The notes under the pieces: generated by a model | Told to the model about the DNA's origin: nothing | Seen by the model: only the letters and a program-made list of their open reading frames with translations | The model's database searches: none | DNA from: Prochilodus magdalenae | Lineage: Eukaryota; Chordata; Actinopteri; Characiformes; Prochilodontidae | Direction of reading: 5' to 3' | NCBI GenBank assembly: GCA_024036415.1 | Contig: JAMWET010005007.1 | Coordinates: 310,001 to 374,000, forward strand | Length of the DNA: 64,000 nt | In this document: positions 36,810 to 49,900 of the stretch, piece after piece | How the letters are laid out: the number at the start of each line of letters is the position of its first letter | How positions within the stretch are numbered: the first letter of the stretch is position 1 | Position numbers and translations under genes: made by a program

Positions 36810-38510
36810 GTTCATACAAGAGGGGAAATCCCACAAAAAGGGGATTTAATCAGATACGCTGTATCTTATTGCATTTCTGAAAGGCCACTTGATTATATCT
36901 GCTCCGTGTCCTGTACTTGGCATTTAGAAACAGAACGGCTTTCCTTCTCAGCTCCTTCAGTGAAGCTCATATAGTAGTCTTTGCGTGGAGGTGACCGGTG
37001 TGTAAATGTGCTTTGTGTGCTATAGGGAGGCCGGAGCTATCTGTTTTGAGTGTCTATGTTGAATCATTAACACCATCACCACTTTTAAGGCCAGCTTTAC
37101 ACAGCGAAACCTAATTTAGGTGCAACCTGCCACCCGCACTAAGCAATTCTAAAATAATCCAAGTTGAACAGAGCATTTCGTTATTTTACAAGTTAGTAGC
37201 CTGTATTTTTTCATATACAGTTATTATTCACTCTACATAGAAATGCATCTGCAGCATAATATTTACAGTTGCATATTTGGAGCATTGTCTTTAAAGATAT
37301 GACTGCTGTTCTTATATCTCCGTTTATATCTACATGTTTGACATTTGAAGATAAACCATAAACATTGCAAAAATTGCTTAGTTATGTTGTTCCACATGTT
37401 GATGTGCTATTGTTTTTTTGATTGGCTGTTTCATTAAAATAGGTGCATCTTTAACTGTTGTGGCGAAGTTTCAAGTGAGTTGCAGGACGTGGAGTTTCAT
37501 GGAAGCGTTAAGCAACGGATGTTGCACTAACGTTGTCCCATGTAAAGTCAGCTTGAAGGAGCTTTTTGGTGCTTGGAGCTAATAAACATACATATCACTT
37601 TTCATCTTTGTGTTGAGGCTATTCATCCCTCCTGAGAACACGCTGCGTTGCGAAGGGTAGCCGGGAGTGGTCTGATGAACAGATAATAGTAGGCCTCACT
37701 GCTGAATTCTACAGGAATGCCCCACTCGCGATGTACTCTACCTCTTGTGGTTGCAGTAAAGTGTCAGTGTGTGTCTTTGTAATGATAGACCTCATATTTA
37801 TGTAACCTTTAACCAGTACCTGCTGATTGGTGGGTTCTGTTTTGCAGGGCAGTGGTTTAGTAATACCGTTGATAGCATGTTTGAAAGCACCATCATTTAC
37901 TGAAACTGTTTATTAGAGACCAAAAGGTTTTGGCAATGCAGATATTCTGGCTGATCATCTACATTAATCTGTTCAGATGTCTGGTCCACACAGAGTATTT
38001 GATTGTGTGTAGGTTCTGCACAGGAAAGTTTATATCAACATGATATGAACAAAAATGGCTAGTATTGAGGTTAGAATGTGACATATTCCAATTTTGATTA
38101 GAGTATATTAAAATGACTAAGCACTTTGTTATTGGTCAGGATGTTAAGAGCACACTAGATAAAAACTTGACTGATAAAATTCAAGTTATTGATATTGGTA
38201 TTGGAAATAATATTTCAGTAAATGCACTGATAATTACCAGCTTCCTTTTTCTGCAATTGTTGGGATTATGAATTGCTATAACCATACCACATTATGACGC
38301 ACATTATAACAATATCATTTTAGAGATCTAATAAATAGAACATAAGGTTTTTAACATAACTTTAAAACCATAAGGAATAACAGTCTCGTCAACCTCAGTG
38401 CTATATTTCTGTTTTTAAAGTTTAAGAAATAGGCCAATAGAACTGAAAGTATCCAATATTAGCATAGCATTGTATTGGATATTATTAGATGTAAGATATT
38501 TTAGCAGTCG
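36810..38510. other. no feature recognised
   Basis: Intron sequence, AT-rich toward the right. Confidence 0.4.
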
Positions 38511-38519
38511 TTTAAACAT

Positions 38520-38720
38520 CTATGTTTCACGGTGCAGAGAAATCTACTGAAGTTAGCATGCTAATCAGATCAGACCATCCTGTCTGTAATGCCACTTTGC
38601 ACTTAGTGGGTCACTGTAGTGTCAAGTCTCCCATCAATCCAACACGTGGGTGAATGACGAAGTTGCGATGCCCTGATGAGCAACAAACAAAAGAGGTGAT
38701 AGCAAAACAGGAGGTAACAT
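38520..38720 (+). repeat. dispersed repeat pair, copy 2
   Basis: Companion of 18850-19080, sharing AAATCTACTGAAGTTAGCAT then GCTAA, and ATCAATCCAACACG, in the same order. Insertions and deletions separate the shared blocks. Confidence 0.55.
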
Positions 38721-38729
38721 TCACATTGC

Positions 38730-41700
38730 TCTACAACTGCTGGATATGCTCTTACCGATTAATGAGCTAAAGCTGCTAAGCTAGCAGTGTTTCTTCTAGA
38801 CTGGTAAGGAGTAAAGAGGAAGGACAAGGGGCCATACATTTCCTTATTTTATGATAGGGGTGGACAGCTCAACCTTTTGATGATATGTCACTGATGATTC
38901 TCCGTATCATTCGGAGCCTACAAGGGACTGTAAAACCATGGTGATGTGTTGGAGGGCCTTCTGCTGTATTATAATTGCAAAGGCCTGTATTATTATAATG
39001 ATGTACCATAGACATATTATGCAACCATTCAAATAGTAAGGAGTCTACTTACCATCTGCACACTGTGAAAGCAGTGATGGCTGAATAAACATGTCCTGCA
39101 TGACATGACAAAAATTGCCTCTGTATTTTTGCTTGACTTTATTTGTGCTGAATTATTAATCTGCTAATGAAACTACCATTTGCCTCTCAAAACTTTGATT
39201 AATAAACGTTTTACAGGGCACTAAGGAAGACAAAGTACCTGTCTAGCTCTAACAACTTAATTTTCGTCTGTGATTGTCAGACCTGCAAATAAAACAAGAC
39301 ACTTTTCCTTGGAACCTGCATCCTAGCAAAAATAAACAGCACCACTATGTTTCTGTTTATCCAGAGGGGGTTGGTGCAGTAGATTCCATGACAAATAGTT
39401 CGGAAGTAATGCGGCACGAAAGAAAAAGGGGCAAAGAATGCGGATTCCTAATTAACAGTGGAAGGGACCGAAACTGTTATATAAGGCCGGTACTGTTCAG
39501 CAAATTACATGTTGCTTTGGGGAACTAGTGCCCAGGACAGAGAGCGAGAAGGAGGGGTGGTGCAACCCTTCAGTCCTGTTCTCATTTAATGTATTCTGTG
39601 ACCTATAGAAGAGTGGGATGCCTGCAAATGAATCTTGACTAGTGTCAGGGTTTATGTCTGCAATAACCCTGTCCAAAGTGCATTCCCACAAGCCTCAGAT
39701 GCACTACACACCGTTTAAACATTATGCATAATGAAAAGACGGGCTAGCTCACATCATCTGCCTGAATTTTGTAGATTTTATGATGAAGAATGAAGCACCT
39801 CTTACTACACATGGATCACATGTTGAACTGAATGAAAGAAGCTGTCCTGTTTCTGGTTATAGGAGAAGAAGTGTGGAAGTACAACAGATGCTGTCGATTT
39901 TCATTCTGTTGTTAACCGGATGCATTTGGATTTGCGTTGTTGACCAGCATTCAGCGCTATGAGTCTTGATTTCTGGTTTTGGCACAGTTTAGTCATGATT
40001 TCCTGCTATAACTCACCAGTTAAGCTGGTAATTAACTGATGAGTTGAGTCAACAAGGAAGTCATCAAACGTTGCTGGACTGTGGCCCTCCAGGAAGGAGT
40101 AATGTGGAAATGACCCCCATGAACATTGGGGTGGATGATATAGGGCAAAAGCAGTCTCATAGTTCATTTCATGATGCATGATACTTTTCTGATACACAAT
40201 ATACCTGGCAAATTTTAGTTTTCCAGAGGTTTGATAATTAGGAATTAGAGATGGGGGAATCCTTAAAATGTCAACAGATTTATTTAAGACCACCAACCTT
40301 CCTGTGGTACATGGATAAAATCTTTGGTGCAGTCATTCCTGCAGCATCATTCTCCCACAGCAGGGTCAAGTTTGATACGGCCACCAATAGCAAGTCTTTC
40401 AGTATAGAAAAACTAATGGATACAGCACAGCACTTCTTGCAGCACATTGGCAGTGTTAAAGGAACTCTGTTGTGGATGGAACGTGTAGGGAATGTTTGCT
40501 GGTGGAGATGCGAATGCCGCTGTCATCTCTCGTGCCGTGCCTGAGAAAGGAGGCACAAGAACCACAGGCTCCTGTGCACCATTGTGATAAAGAACCTCTC
40601 ACACAAGCGTCCAGTTGCCGACAAGCCAGTGATGGAGGTGTTGCGTTCAGGTTGGGATTAGAGTTGCAGCGTGACCAAGCAATACACTGAGCTCACAGTC
40701 CTATCTGATTGTTGACACTGGCTTGTTTTGTTGATGTCACAGAATCCAGTAGCTTCACATATACCCTAGCAAGAATGTTATATAAAATGAGCTAATAGAT
40801 TAGTCCTATGCAATAGGTTCCAGATAATTAGCAGTAAACAATAAAGGCTGCTAAAATCAAACTGAAAAGTATGATGGGAAAAGTGATCACATAGCATTGT
40901 GTAAAACTACTCAAAAACACGCTATACCATACTTGCAGTATCTGATACATCATTTAATACGTTTGTTTTGATCTCATAATTCTCAGCCTATGAAAAATGA
41001 ACATGTGCTTTGAACATCTACCTTTGTCTACTTTTGACATTATGGATGCTGTTATTGTATATAACAATGAGTTGTAAGAGGCGTTTCAGCATAGATTTCT
41101 AAAAACGAGAATCAGAATGTCATGAAAGTTTAGGTGCCGATTAAGTTTTATAGATATAATTGTTGTAATATAAATAATAATAAATAATGATGTGCTCTTT
41201 TTTGTCCATTGTATGCAATGGTTCAAGTACAAGCCTGAAGTGGCCAAATAAACGAATTAGCCATCTTCCGTTCCAGCTACATTTACACAGCCAAATGTCA
41301 GCAGCATGTTTCTAGAGAGAAAATATATACAATAAAAATATATGTTTTAATATACTGTATATAAACAATCTCAGTCAGTGAGCATACATGCTAAAGCTTT
41401 ATAAAACATTTCTAGCGTTAGAGCAGCCAGTTATACATTTTCATGTATGATGTGCAGTGAATGCATTTAATGCTTTGCTCTGTGTACCTGAATTTGACTC
41501 AATTCAACACGCCTGAACAAATGACTGTGGATAATGATTGCATTCAGCCTAAATCATTGCGATAAGCCGATTATACAATAATTGTGTAAGCTTTAGTGTC
41601 AGTAGTATAACTACTACATGTCTTCACTGGTTGTTTAAGATGATCTTGTTGAGCTCTTGTTAATAGGATTCCTAGCTTTATGTAGAACAGGACGCTGCGG

Positions 41701-42300
41701 TAGGAGATTTTCTTGAGTATCAATTAGTCTCTTTTTTCTCCGTTGCTTGGTTATACGTCAGTTGTTTTATTCATTTGGAGCCAAAAGATATCGATCGTCA
41801 TGTAAACTCATTACACGGGAGAGTGAGCGGGATTGTCCCGTTGTCGCAACATCGTCTAATTTCGTCTGTGCTGAATCGGATTGCAGGATGAAAGATAACA
41901 CTAGTGTGAGTAAATGCCTTCACGCCGGGCAATCCATCAAAGTGTCCATGATATTCTTTTTTTGGGGAATATTCTGGTGCTGCATGGAAAGAGAGCCGGA
42001 CTGCACGTTATGAGCATTATTTAATGGAGGCTCATGTTCATTCGGCTGTTCTGCATACCGTATGTTAGCACTGTGCTTGAGATTCCTGTGCGTGTGATAT
42101 GACTATTTACAGACCACTACACTTGACCATGCAGTGCCAGTGGGAGTGTTTGATGACAGCGTCTCCACGGAGATGGAGGCAGTGGAGTATTTCCTTCCTA
42201 CAGGCTGTTGAATTTGACGCTGCTCTGGATGTCTTTGCTGTCTTGCTTCATGTACGGCTGCTTAGTCTGCAAACATTTCTGTTCACTCATGTTGTCGGCT
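38730..42300. other. no feature recognised
   Basis: Intron sequence. Open frames of 60-97 codons are unremarkable. The stretch 40860-41500 is notably AT-rich. Confidence 0.4.
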
Positions 42301-42319
42301 GAAGCTGTATGTTTATATT

Positions 42320-42816
42320 TGTGTGTTTTTATGCGTGTGTGTGAATGTGTGTCTGAATGTGTGTGTGTGTGTGTGTGTGTCTGAATCTGTGTGTGTGTGT
42401 CTGAATGTGTGTCTGAATGTGTGTGTGTATGTGTGTGTGTGTCTGAATGTGTGTGTGTGTCTGAATGTGTGTCTGAATGTGTGTCTGAATGTGTGTGTGT
42501 GTGTGTGTGTGTGTGAATGAGTGTCTGAATGTGTGTGTGTCTGAATGTGTGTGTGTGTCTGAATGGGTGTGTGTGAGTGTGTGTCTGAATGTGTGTGTGT
42601 GAATGGGTGTGTGTGAATGTGTATCTGAATGTGTGTGTGTGTGTCTGAATGCGTGTGTGTCTGAATGGGTGTGTGTGTGTGAATGTGTGTCTGAATGTGT
42701 GTGTGTGTGTCTGAATGGGTGTGTGTGTGTGTGTCTGAATGGGTGTGTGTGTGTGTGTCTGAATAGGTGTGTGTGTCTGAATGTGTGTGTGTGTGTGTGT
42801 GTGAATGGGTGTGCTT
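42320..42816 (+). repeat. TG-rich minisatellite of (GTGTGT)n plus CTGAAT units
   Basis: Runs of GT alternate with CTGAATGTGT or CTGAATGGGT words for about 500 bp. Unit lengths vary by multiples of two. The Cys-Val-Cys-Val/Leu-Asn frames that run through it are artefacts. Alternating purine-pyrimidine sequence of this kind favours Z-DNA. Confidence 0.95.
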
Positions 42817-42819
42817 GTG

Positions 42820-44480
42820 ATCTAAAGGTTAAACGTCATAAATAGATAGTCTATAGGTCAGAGCCCGGTGCCAGTAAAGTTTATGAGAATATCTAACCAA
42901 TAGTAGATCCTAATTGTAATATGTGGGGCCAGGCAGGATGCTTTCAGCCCCATGATAGCACCCTCACTGCATCGTGACATCACTGTGACAGCACTATGAC
43001 TGCTTGTAGAGAGTGGTCTAAAGATGCAGAGGTCAAGTAAAATATGTCTTGTAGTGACGGTTGTCTCTAATGATTACATTTGTAACTGAGTAATCCACAA
43101 ACTATTTAAATGGTTAATAAAAAAAGTCGAATGCAAAGCTGCCTTTTAGGCATCATAATTTTGACAATGATTTAAGTTGCAGAAGTTATACATATTAAAG
43201 TACTCAGCCAGCTTAAAAACAGCTACATGATTCACACATCACTCAGCTGACACTCATCTTACTGACCAGAGTGATTTCCCTCCCCTGTTACCAAACACCA
43301 ACAGTAATCCACCCAAGATCCACCCAAAACGCACTCATCACCTTACCACACCTTTTTCCTTGTAGCCTTCATATATAAAATACATGAATTAGAACACTGA
43401 ACAATTAAATTACGCATTCTGAGCATTTAATTATGAGAATAGTGCGAAAAAAGTAATTTTATTTCATTTTTTATGCAGTTTTGTGTGTTAAGCTTTATAG
43501 AAGCATTAAGCTTTTCAGACATCTGATTCCTATCACCACCATTGTGAACAATTCTGACCCTCAACCCCTCAACCAGATTATGTTTTGTTGACACTCTGAA
43601 AACAGAAGTGAAAACCGGATAGAGTTCTCTCTGCAGCGAGTAAATTAATAATGGCATTTTATGCTGATATTTTAGTACACAATTTCTGTTTATTTGCTGA
43701 GTGTAACATTTTAAAACAGACTAAAACCTAAAAATATAATATATTTAAATCCTAATATATAATGTGCCATTTGCACAGACTGCACTTTGTTTTATTTTTA
43801 TATTAAATTTTGACAGTAATTTTGTATTAGAACATGCAGAAGTGTGTAGACGATGTTTTAGCTTATTTTTACTTTTTACATTTTTACTTTATTTTAACAA
43901 TGTTTACCTTAACTCATCCAGTTCATGCTCTCTTTGTTGAGACATGAGCACATGGTTGTGAAAGCCAACACCTATGGAAAATAACTGAGGTCAGCTGCAA
44001 TAAATGTAGTAATTGTAACAGGTGTAATTATGTTGGTAGATCCAGATCTTATAAGTGCGGTTAATCTCTATTTTCATTCAGCACACTGAGTAAAGAATGG
44101 GTGCAAGAATATAATGAAAAACTCTACTGGCTAGTGAAAGTTCTTTGGCCCAAGAATAATTGAAAAATAGGTCAGGTCTTGGCCTTGGTGGAGGCCCTGC
44201 TCCACGGTCTGTGGTGCTAGCAGTGATTTATATAGTTATAAAACAGAAAAGTCTACAGTGTGCATCCTTTGGGACACATGAAACCAGATGTTCAGGCTTT
44301 TCTCAGTGTATCTATATAAAACTCCTGGTGTTCCAGCCCATTTAGCCAGGCGACAGCTATTGTCCGGTCTACCTCCAGTGAAGATCAGAAAGGTGGAGTT
44401 GCTGTGCTGCGATAAAACCTTACTTCATATATCATTTATTGGGTTGGCTTAACTGGTGCCCCCAAAATATTTTTAATATA
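42820..44480. other. no feature recognised
   Basis: Intron sequence without recognisable elements. Confidence 0.4.
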
Positions 44481-44489
44481 TTAATATAT

Positions 44490-44990
44490 TGTTTATATTA
44501 ATATGTTTATGTTAATATATTAATATATTATACATTTTTGTCCTATAAGAAGACAAAATTCAGGAAGAAATCTTTTCTTGACAGCATCACACATATGTCT
44601 TTGCCAGGGGTTCCATAGGTTCCGAATGGTGTTCTGCAATAACCCATTCCATGCAGCTTGAATATTCTCACACAGTTCCTGCAGATTGTGCATTAGGGGT
44701 GCAGTGTTGATGACACCAGGTCTTCTGGATGTGTGACGTGTGACAACAAACTGTTCAACTTTCATCACTGACCACGGTGCCTCCACACATGGATTTGTTG
44801 GTCAACTCCACCCAAACAAAAATGGGACTTGTCACTAAAGATGACATGCTACACCATTGTAGTCTTTAATGACATTGACGTGGTGTTGGGGGCAGTCATC
44901 GTCTCCAGTCGTGGCTGCCAATTCAGTGAGGTACAGGGATAAGGCCCGTCCTGGCTTATGCCACATGTGAAGCCAAGCTTTGGTTAAATC
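44490..44990 (-). pseudogene. Tc1-like transposase remnant, family A copy 4
   Basis: The minus strand encodes MHNLQELCENIQAAWNGLLQ then NTIRNL within an 88-codon frame (44520-44786). This is the conserved C-terminal part of Tc1-type transposases. Upstream on the same strand, around 44840-44800, SDKSHFCLGG-like residues surround the second catalytic Asp. The order is right but the frame is broken, so it is inactive. Confidence 0.8.
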
Positions 44991-45040
44991 TTTCCTTCTA
45001 GGTGCAACTATTTGTGCAAGTATTCTTTGGGTGATAAGTG

Positions 45041-45063
45041 TATTATTATTATTATTATTATTA

Positions 45064-45119
<56 letters not shown>

Positions 45120-45122
45120 GTT
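45041..45122 (+). repeat. (ATT)n microsatellite
   Basis: About 27 trinucleotide units with two G interruptions, immediately beyond a family A fragment. Confidence 0.95.
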
Positions 45123-45129
45123 AATAAAA

Positions 45130-46875
45130 GGAAGTAACTTCTATGTCTAAGGTCTAATTGGTCATGTAAATTAAATCAGTTGTCTGTCTTTAGAGTTTAA
45201 GCCTAATCCTAAAAACTGCTGCTCAGATGTGGATTAAGTGTGAACTTGTTTTAACCCTTGTGTCACTGTGGGGGGTCAAACTGACCTGTCTCAAAGCTAC
45301 ATAAAACAGGGACAGCATTTCTAAAACCTTTTCTGCCTGGGTTAATTATTGCTAGGTCACGAGTAAATCCAACAGTAATGGTCAGTCAGTGTAAAATTAG
45401 TATCATTTGTGTGCAGTTGTTGCTTGAATGGTTCTTCTGGTATGCAGTGCTCTATTTTTGCTTCGTGACATTGTGTCATTGCTGATGATCATATTCACAG
45501 AATCTCAGTTGGTAACGTTCTGTGTGTAGATGCTGGTTTATGTTAGTGTCTGGTAGGCAAAATGAACCTAGGGAGTTATTTGCAGGTTGGTTTTAAAGAC
45601 AAACTGTACATGTTACGAGCCATGGGGAGCTGAGCTGGTGGTTTGAGCCCCTCCTGGCTAGAGCAAAGCAAGTAGGCCTGCTCAGTATTGACATAAGATG
45701 TGATGAGGATATGACAGGAGATCTTTTTTTCATCTCCTTTTTCATTTCATTTTTCATTTTTTTTTAAGCGCACAGACTGAGAATCAGTGCATTACCTACA
45801 TTATTCACAGCTTTTTATATAGAAGCTACAAAAATGAATAAATATACATTTATCTTTTATATAGGCCCACAGGAACAAATCAATACTTCTCTTTGTTCGG
45901 GTAATGCATATGTTTGCTGTGACAGTAGCCTTTACTTCCCTGCACACTTAAAACAGACCTAGCAGTGAGAACAATCCTCTTCGGCACTGTGTTATTAGAG
46001 GGTTATAGTTCAGGTTGAAGTAGTTTTGGAGCTGTGTATGTGCATTAAAGCATTCAGTAGGGCTCTACAGCTTTATGCTGACAGTGTAATGACATGTGCC
46101 TGGCGCTACACATATAAGGGGTTGTACAATCACAGCTCTTAATGATGGCAGAAACTCAAATTGCCATAACAATAAACATGCCATCTATGTGTATAATGCA
46201 GCCTAGTAATAGGTCATCGTAATCTGCCCAGAAATGTATTTTTTTGTTGTCTCTTTATTATACTGGGACAGTGAGCATAAGATATGCTTTGTTCATTGTT
46301 TTTGTTGTAGCCAGCAAAAAGGTGAGCAAACTGAAACCTTAAAGACTTATGTGTCAATCTGGCCATCAGTTTGTCAGTACACAGAATTAGACCCTTTCGG
46401 TTCAACACAAAGCGTGGCAAAACTGATGGAGCAGGCCACAGCGAGCAAATTATTAGTGTTATTTTCTGCTACTGTCGCCAGCAGGGCACGCTTGCTTCCT
46501 TGTCTTATTCTGGCCATTGACAGTAAGATGCTATAATGGCCTAGTTAAAGCGATAAATGACCCCATGTAATTGAAATCAATAGAGATCTATCAGTGGTTC
46601 TGAGCTTTGTGCTGAGGCCTACAGTTTGTGTGAAATAGTGTGAGTGGGCTGGGCCAGGACATCAGCCCTGTTACACATTCTGCACTCTGCTGGGAAAGTC
46701 GTCCAAACTCTTGAAACTTGGTGTAGAATGCTGCGTCTCCTGCCACCGTATGCGCTGAGGGCCTGAAATTACACAGGTCATGATTAATGATGGATTACTC
46801 ATTTTGTTTTCTCTGCCATATTATGTTTTTGCTCATCCCTCTTTCTTTCTTCTCTCTCTTCTTCTATGCGCGCAG
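45130..46875. other. intron end leading to the WW2 exon
   Basis: The last 60 bp form a pyrimidine-rich tract (CTTTCTTTCTTCTCTCTC type) ahead of the acceptor. Nothing else was recognised. Confidence 0.5.
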
Positions 46876-46959
46876 CCACAACCAGAGGAATACAGCATTC
46901 AGGCATCCGGTGACAGGACAGATATCTTCAGAGAACACAGACTTCGTCTTGCAGGAACA
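46876..46959 (+). CDS. plekha7: plekha7 internal exon: second half of WW domain 2
   Basis: PLEKHA7 is a cytoplasmic junction protein. It binds p120-catenin and, through CAMSAP3 (Nezha), ties microtubule minus ends to the zonula adherens; its WW region binds PDZD11. This exon follows a pyrimidine tract and GCAG acceptor (AG at 46874-46875) and ends at a perfect GTGAGT donor at 46960. In the frame with one leading base it reads HNQRNTAFRHPVTGQ, then SSENTDFVLQE. This closely matches mammalian PLEKHA7 from the last strand of WW2 onward (HNQQTTAFRHPVTGQ). The second WW tryptophan position is Phe here, as in the mammalian protein, and the conserved His-Pro is present. The length, 84 nt or 28 codons in phase 2 to phase 2, fits the mammalian exon. 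PLEKHA5 shares HPVTGQ but is less similar on both sides. Whether this is the fish a or b paralogue cannot be told. The longest ATG-initiated frame through this exon (46780-47070) is a different, wrong frame. Confidence 0.93.
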
Positions 46960-49900
46960 GTGAGTGCATTTATTTACTTTATTCAGTTATTATTATATTT
47001 CATTAGATGCATATATCATATAGGTGCATATTGTGGATATATGATTGCTGATTGTAGAGTGTCTGTGTAGTGACCACCGGAGCACTGCTAGACTGGATAT
47101 TATTTGGGTGGTATACTGTTCTCAGCACAGCATTAATACCAGCACGGTACTGCCATGTTGTTGGCTTACCTACTTTGTCGGTCCTCTTTGTAGATGTACC
47201 GTTAAAGACTAAATTCATAATTTTCTAGATTTAATGCACAATTTATGCCGTCCTACAGCCCAGTGGTCACTAAACCTCCTCAGTATATGACTTCCTGATT
47301 GTCTGAGCTCTAACATGCCTCATTCAGCTAATCAATTATTTATGGTTGCAGTGATTAGATTGCTCAGATTAGAGCTAATGTCTACAGGAAGGTAAATCAG
47401 AGGAGCAAGTTTAGGCCTTCATGATTAAATTTTTGCCTACAGGATAATAGACTATACTTAACCCAATGACATACCAGTAAAGTGCATCTATGTTATGCCT
47501 GTGCAAAAAAATAATATGAACAGGGCAGGGGTAACTAATACATCTGTAATAGTTTATTATATAATTATGCTTATATTATATATGGTTATACAGCTCTAAT
47601 AATACCATTAATACATTTCTAAAATAAATTATTATTGAGTTCATTATTTAGTGCTCAGTATTAGCTCTTTAAAGTCACATATCCTACACATATTATTTGA
47701 CCAAAAACAGCTATAATTATTTTTTACAAGACTATTTTCTAGATTTTTATTAAGAATTAAGCAGGTTATTTTGTAACTGTTTACTTTAGATTGGTATAAA
47801 ATGAACAATCTCTGTTCTGATTGGCTGCCCTGTGTGACTGGATGCAAATGCATTCTGTGTTTTCTGTGTTGAAACCAATGAATTCAAAACAGGCTGCTTT
47901 TTCCAGATAATGGCTGTAGCGTGTTTCTTATATTCTGCATAAAACATTCCTACTGTGTGGAATTCACAAGTGCATCTGCAGTCAGCCCTTCCTGAGATTA
48001 ACAGTGCTTTGTATTCTCTATTAAAAGTTATTGTCTGTAATATGCCATGTTATTATCGTAGTAAATGGATTTACGGTAATGACCCAGCTATCACTCACGT
48101 ATGCCTGTGGCTGTAGGTTTGCTGGAAGCTGTAAATCAGCTGTTAATGTTCAAAGCTAATGATGAAAATGTCAGGTATTACTGCATTGTCTGGTATCTGT
48201 ATTCTTTAGTTAAAAGCAGTGATTCTTTTTTTTTGTTTTGTTTTGTTTTTCCAGCTCTAAAACTTCTGATCCAACTTAACAGCTGATTAATAAGAACTTC
48301 CCGAGTTGAAGCCGATGGGTTAGAGTTGAGAAAGCACTAAATGTGCAGGGCAGAGTTGCGTTAGAGTTTTTTACATCATCGAAGTAGCATTTTAGAGCTT
48401 AGACATTCCTTGTTGAGGTGGCCTTTTTCTAGGTCTCTCTACCAGTGTAGAAAAGCTCAGTGGTTTAGCTTCATATCCTTCTCTTACACCTAAAAGTTAA
48501 TCCGAGTGAAAAATGTATCAAAGTTCAGCGCAGAGCACAGCGTTCCTTCTATTTATTCATACATGCCTCGTACTGTGTCCTTAGAAGTGTCTAGCGTCGT
48601 CTAGACCAAAGGAAATAGAGGCATAATAACAGAAGGTCATGGATTAAAAATGTTGGGCACTTTTAAGAATATCGCATGCGTCTGTAAAACCCATTTTTTA
48701 TCCAGGCAGGAGTCAAGCGGGCGAACGCTCCTGCCAGGGTCTGATTGATGCCTCTCATTAGGAGCTCAGTGTGTGGAAGGTGTGTCCCAAGGCCTAGCTG
48801 TAGCACACCAGTAGCCATGTGCTAATGTGAAAGTTAGATAAAATACCTTGCAACGTGAACTTGGACTTGAGCAATTGGAATTTTTGTTTCTGATAATTAA
48901 ATTTATCAGCTGCTAATTTATTTCTTCTTTTCTATTCTTTTTTTTCTTATGCCAAAAATCAAGTTACAGGACTTATCAGCAGCTCTGATTCTGTCCGGGT
49001 CCTCGCGAATGCTATTTTTGCCCCATACCACCTCCTTTTTTAACCTGTCCATTCCTCGACTTCCTCTCTGGCAGTGGAAAACGAACCTCGCCTAACAGCT
49101 GTGACATCTGTTCATCCATGGGAAAGCCGCCGGTGCCAAAAGCAGAACCATATTGATATCAGACAGGCTGTCGCTATCTGTCGCTATGACAGCCAGGGTG
49201 TGGGTTTTGACTTCTCTGGAATTCTGATCTAGCTTTGGGAAGGATTTACTGCACTAGACACCCATCTGTTGTGAATGCGAGATGGGGTGAATCAGCCCAG
49301 CCACAAGCCTCCCTCCCAAATTCCACTGCGAAGCAGAAAACATTGTCATTAGCTGCCAGCATGCAAACGCCTGCATTGATAGTGCTGTTGCTCACACTTG
49401 AGGCCATTGTCTCCGGCTTGCGGAGCCATAATATTGATCAGAAAGTCTGGACTGAGAGCAGAGGGTTAAGAGAGGTGGTAATTTGAGCGTTGTGCATTGT
49501 ACTCCACATACAGCCATAGAACTGCGGTCTCTGTAGCCGTCTGCATTATTTACCCCACAGGCAGAACTGATAACGCTGATTTCCATTACTCAGAAGAGGC
49601 TCTTTATCAGACTTTCCATTCACACAGAAGCAAACCCCTCTAGACCTACAATCAGTGCTTAGCATACCTGCAGCACAGATTCTTTCAGTGACAGGGCTGT
49701 AAATAGTTTGGCTGGAGCAGTTCTGCAGTACTTCTTTTTCTTTTTTTGATACAGACACTGAAAGAGAAATCTGCTAATCAGCAGTGGTCCCATATCCTAC
49801 GTTGTCTTATATTGTAGTCCCCCCCACAGATCCAGATACCTTCATTCTACATGACCATTTTATAATCACACTTTGTTCCTTTGGATTCAACAAGCTTTTG

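Larger units (their letters stand above)
8327..46875 (+). other. plekha7 intron, about 38.5 kb
   Basis: This span runs from the GT donor of the candidate first exon to the AG acceptor of the WW2 exon. If the canonical upstream exons are used, the intron is longer and starts before the window. No other exon matching PLEKHA7 was seen here; I looked for a GWEE-type WW motif and did not find one. It is dominated by dispersed repeats, listed separately. The open frames in it are short, lack recognisable motifs and mostly cross repeats. Confidence 0.6.

Noticed and set aside
42323..42845. Cys/Val/Asn-rich frames resembling a repeat protein
   Set aside because: Direct translation of the GTGTGT/CTGAAT array, with no non-repeat coding sequence attached.
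46780..47070. 96-codon plus-strand frame spanning the WW2 exon
   Set aside because: This frame disagrees with the PLEKHA7 translation and crosses both splice sites. The real frame is offset by one base.
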